DNA of 7,683 nucleotides from Vulcanimicrobiota bacterium. Lineage in GTDB: Bacteria > Vulcanimicrobiota > Vulcanimicrobiia > Vulcanimicrobiales > Vulcanimicrobiaceae. The stretch spans positions 1-7,683 of the forward strand of contig DAHUYY010000086.1 in assembly GCA_027306845.1 (NCBI GenBank), written 5' to 3'. The notes beneath the pieces were generated by a model that searched no databases, was not told where the DNA came from, and worked only from the letters and a program-made list of their open reading frames with translations. Shown here piece by piece: positions 5,748 to 7,683 of this stretch (its first letter is position 1; the number at the start of each line of letters is the position of its first letter). The translations under genes and the position numbers were made by a program.

Positions 5748-6918
5748 CGGTAAGATATCGCGCGTAGTTTGCAGCGATCGCTCCAGGCATCGCGGCGTAG
5801 TAGGCTGCTTCGTCGACGAACGGGGAGCGCGTCTGCGGCAGCACGCTCATTTCGCGAGCGGCGAGTGCGCCCAAGGCGTGCGCGACCGGTTTCAACGTCC
5901 CGTCGGCGCGAACCATGCCGAAGCGAAATTCGTGCGGTGCGAGATCGAACGGCGGAAGCGATGCGAGTGCTTCATCATAATCGCTCCAACACCACCACAT
6001 CGCACCGATCGCGCCGCGACGCTGCAAGCGATCGACGACTGCGATACAATAATCGGCCATTTCGCGCTCGGTGAGGCAGGCGAAAGGTTTCGCTTGCTCG
6101 GGGTGCAGCTCGTTCGGCGCGCACGCCGGGTTTCCGAATTCCGAGAACAAGACCGGCTTCTCCGTAAACGACCGCGCGAGTTCGCAGAGATAGGGAACGA
6201 CCTCGGCGTCGAGTCGGTCGCGTGCGAACGCGCTGTAGACCGAGTATCCGTGCATCGTCGCAAATCGCCATGGGGCAGAGATGCTCGACGGACGGATATG
6301 GCGATCTCGCTCGAAATCCTCGCCGTGAATGCCGCCGGTCACGCTCGCCCCGGAGTGTTCGGCGAGAATCGCGGAGAGCGATGCGCTCCAGTGCGCCGCA
6401 TCTGCGGGCGTGCGCGGCTCGCGCAGGTTGGAAAACTCGTTGCCGAGATCCCAGCACCAGAGCGCGCTGCGGCCGCGGGCGCGCTCGGCGATCCTCCGGG
6501 CGAAGAGCATCTGGGCTTCGAGCAATCGCGGGTCGGCATAGAAATCGCCGATGCCGTACGGCGATTCACCGGCAAGCGTCATGCTGCGAAAGCGCCCGTG
6601 CGGTGTTTTCGGATCGAGGCTCCACTGCGGCAGCCAATTCACACCGCTCATGTGCCCGCAGAAGAGTGTAGGCATGGCAAGCAGCCCCGCCTCCCCAATC
6701 GCATCCATCACTTCGTCGAAACGAGCGAGCGCGACGTCGTCGATGCGATCGATCTCCGGCTGAAAGCTCTCCCAGCGCAGAAAGAAGCGCACCACATCGA
6801 AGCCGAGGGCGGCGATGCGCTTCATGTCGGCGCGCCAATCCGCAGCCTCGAAGCGCTCCCAGGCATACATCGCGCTGCGGGCGGGCCAATAATTTACGCC
6901 TAGCCGAAATCTCTCCAT
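5737..6918 (-). CDS. Clan-A (TIM-barrel) glycoside hydrolase, cellulase/mannanase-like
   Basis: A 393-residue protein with the layout of GH5-like clan GH-A retaining hydrolases. After LGVNYWPARSAMYAWERF comes the first strand with Arg44 (DVVRFFLRWESFQP). The probable acid/base Glu161 is in WDLGNEFSN, an aromatic/His pair is in MHGYSVY (222-228), the probable nucleophile Glu260 is in VLFSEFGNP, and an aromatic cleft sequence MWWCWSDY is at 307-314. No signal peptide or membrane segment is visible, so it probably acts in the cytoplasm on a short oligosaccharide or glycoside. The exact family and substrate cannot be told. GGAGGG (6928-6933) lies 9 bases before the ATG. The gene is first in an operon with the dehydrogenase, overlapping it by 11 bases, which suggests a shared pathway on a sugar-containing compound. 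Confidence 0.85.
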   Translation of the reverse strand: MERFRLGVNYWPARSAMYAWERFEAADWRADMKRIAALGFDVVRFFLRWESFQPEIDRIDDVALARFDEVMDAIGEAGLLAMPTLFCGHMSGVNWLPQWSLDPKTPHGRFRSMTLAGESPYGIGDFYADPRLLEAQMLFARRIAERARGRSALWCWDLGNEFSNLREPRTPADAAHWSASLSAILAEHSGASVTGGIHGEDFERDRHIRPSSISAPWRFATMHGYSVYSAFARDRLDAEVVPYLCELARSFTEKPVLFSEFGNPACAPNELHPEQAKPFACLTEREMADYCIAVVDRLQRRGAIGAMWWCWSDYDEALASLPPFDLAPHEFRFGMVRADGTLKPVAHALGALAAREMSVLPQTRSPFVDEAAYYAAMPGAIAANYARYLTDVR

Positions 6919-6991
6919 CGGTTCGATCCCTCCAATCGCCGCGCATCGCTGCGAGGTTGCGCCCCGGTTCGGCGCGAAACGCCTACGCTAT
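6919..6991. promoter_or_regulatory. Divergent intergenic region between the glycoside hydrolase and purE
   Basis: These 73 bases must hold the promoters or leaders of both divergent operons. The hydrolase Shine-Dalgarno (GGAGGG on the minus strand, 6928-6933) is clear. On the purE side no Shine-Dalgarno is seen. A TACGCT element (6984-6989) resembling a -10 box sits two bases before the purE ATG, with no well-spaced -35. I see no purine-repressor-like palindrome or riboswitch, and there is little room for one. Confidence 0.5.
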
Positions 6992-7477
6992 ATGGATAGC
7001 CTGCCGCCCCTCGTCGGTATCGTCATGGGGAGTCGATCCGATTGGGAGACGATGCTTCCCGCACACGATACGCTCGTCGCACTGCATATCCCCTGCGAGA
7101 TGCAGGTGCTCTCCGCTCATCGCATGCCCGATGAAATGTTTTCGTATGCCGCCGCTGCCGCCGGCCGAGGGCTGCGCGCCATTATCGCCGGGGCCGGCGG
7201 GGCCGCCCACCTGCCCGGCATGATCGCCGCTAAAACCCTGCTTCCGGTGATCGGTGTGCCGGTGCAGTCGAAGGCGTTGCGCGGAATCGATTCCTTGCTC
7301 TCGATCGTGCAGATGCCGCCCGGCGTTCCGGTTGCAACGATGGCGATCGGCGGAGCCGTGAATGCCGCACTCTTTGTCGCACGGATGCTTGCACAGCACG
7401 ACGCGCGCGTCGCCGAGGCATTACTCGCCTACGTTACGCGCATGCATGGTGATGCAGCGGCGAGCACGCCGCGATGA
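6992..7477 (+). CDS. purE: N5-carboxyaminoimidazole ribonucleotide mutase (class I PurE)
   Basis: 161 residues, the normal length for class I PurE, which converts N5-CAIR to CAIR in de novo purine synthesis in the cytoplasm. Phosphate/ribose-binding GSRSDW (13-18), SAHRMP (41-46) with the catalytic His43, and AGAGGAAHLPGM (66-77) are all present. The bacterial SAHR-x-P form, and not the class II form, together with a purK next to it, indicates the N5-CAIR mutase and not the direct carboxylase. The start at ATG 6992 is set by the first beta strand (LVGIVMGS), which begins at residue 7. No Shine-Dalgarno precedes it. The TGA overlaps the purK start (ATGATG). Confidence 0.97.
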   Translation: MDSLPPLVGIVMGSRSDWETMLPAHDTLVALHIPCEMQVLSAHRMPDEMFSYAAAAAGRGLRAIIAGAGGAAHLPGMIAAKTLLPVIGVPVQSKALRGIDSLLSIVQMPPGVPVATMAIGGAVNAALFVARMLAQHDARVAEALLAYVTRMHGDAAASTPR

Positions 7478-7683
7478 TGCATCGTCTGGGGGTCATTGGG
7501 GGCGGTCAGCTCGGCCGCATGTTTGCGCTCGACGCCAAGCGCATGGGATACCACGTAACAGTTCTCGATCCGCAGGAGCATTCGCCCTGCGGTCAGGTAG
7601 CCGACGAACAGATCGTCGCTTCCTACGACGATCTTGCGGCGATTGAGGAGTTGGGGAAAAAGAGCGATATCGTCACCTTTGAG
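7474..7683 (+). CDS. purK: N5-carboxyaminoimidazole ribonucleotide synthase (PurK), N-terminal part
   Basis: The first 70 codons of PurK, open at the right window edge. The full ATP-grasp enzyme is usually about 350-390 residues and makes N5-CAIR from AIR, ATP and bicarbonate, the substrate for PurE. Visible are the N-terminal pre-ATP-grasp motif GVIGGGQLGRM (6-16), the end of the second strand LDP (31-33) and SPCGQVADEQIVASYDD (37-53), which are typical of PurK. The sequence stops at DIVTFE, just where the family continues with its Glu-rich substrate loop. The start is ATG 7474 (ATGA overlap with the purE stop) or the ATG directly after it at 7477. The two differ by one residue. Confidence 0.96.
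   Translation, partial: MMHRLGVIGGGQLGRMFALDAKRMGYHVTVLDPQEHSPCGQVADEQIVASYDDLAAIEELGKKSDIVTFE

Noticed and set aside
5695..6903. Plus-strand open frame of 402 codons antisense to the glycoside hydrolase
   Set aside because: It carries no recognisable motif and has an Arg/Ala-rich composition. The minus strand encodes a protein with clear catalytic motifs and a good ribosome binding site. Long antisense frames are expected in GC-rich DNA.
1..7683. Mobile elements, CRISPR array, phage or defence genes, riboswitch
   Set aside because: I searched by eye on both strands and found no transposase, direct-repeat array, integrase or aptamer-like conserved leader. The single tRNA has no attachment-site duplicate in the window.

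Overview
This window is an ordinary-looking, gene-dense stretch of a high-GC bacterial chromosome. I see Shine-Dalgarno-led genes, overlapping stop/start pairs inside operons, a tRNA with an encoded CCA end, and a housekeeping purE-purK pair at the right edge. The sequence alone does not fix the phylum. The composition and gene style would suit an environmental high-GC lineage such as Candidatus Eremiobacterota or a similar group, but that is a guess. I found no insertion sequence, CRISPR array, phage gene, toxin-antitoxin pair or recognisable defence system.

Left part (1-1341, minus strand): a membrane protein of the bestrophin-like (DUF4239) family runs off the left edge and has no conventional start codon. 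Upstream of it on the same strand is an isochorismatase-fold hydrolase whose catalytic cysteine position holds valine. Next (1499-1663, minus strand) is a complete tRNA-Ala(CGC) transcription unit with a TTGACA/TAGAAT promoter, the tRNA with its G3:U70 identity pair, and an intrinsic terminator.

Centre (1751-4661, plus strand): a self-contained metal-uptake operon. A 25-bp perfect inverted repeat sits directly in front of a Fur-family repressor gene. Lipoprotein substrate-binding protein, ABC ATPase and ABC-3 permease genes follow, each overlapping its neighbour by 4-10 bases. A third histidine in the binding protein and a histidine-rich tail on the ATPase point towards zinc (Zur/ZnuABC-like), though the first metal ligand of the binding protein is Glu instead of His. 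The permease reading frame is broken by what looks like one extra base in a GGGGAAA run. The protein is otherwise intact on both sides, so this is either a sequencing or assembly error or a very recent inactivation.

Right part (4617-6918, minus strand): a two-gene operon converges on, and overlaps the 3' end of, the permease. It encodes a cytoplasmic clan-A glycoside hydrolase followed by a short-chain dehydrogenase with an unusual C-terminal extension of about 115 residues, and the two genes overlap by 11 bases. Divergent from it across 73 bases are purE and the first 70 codons of purK, the N5-CAIR branch of purine synthesis.

The most useful points for a second look are the inverted-repeat operator that also settles the repressor start, the permease frameshift, the cysteine-less isochorismatase-like protein, and the extended dehydrogenase. 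None of these amounts to a clearly new system.
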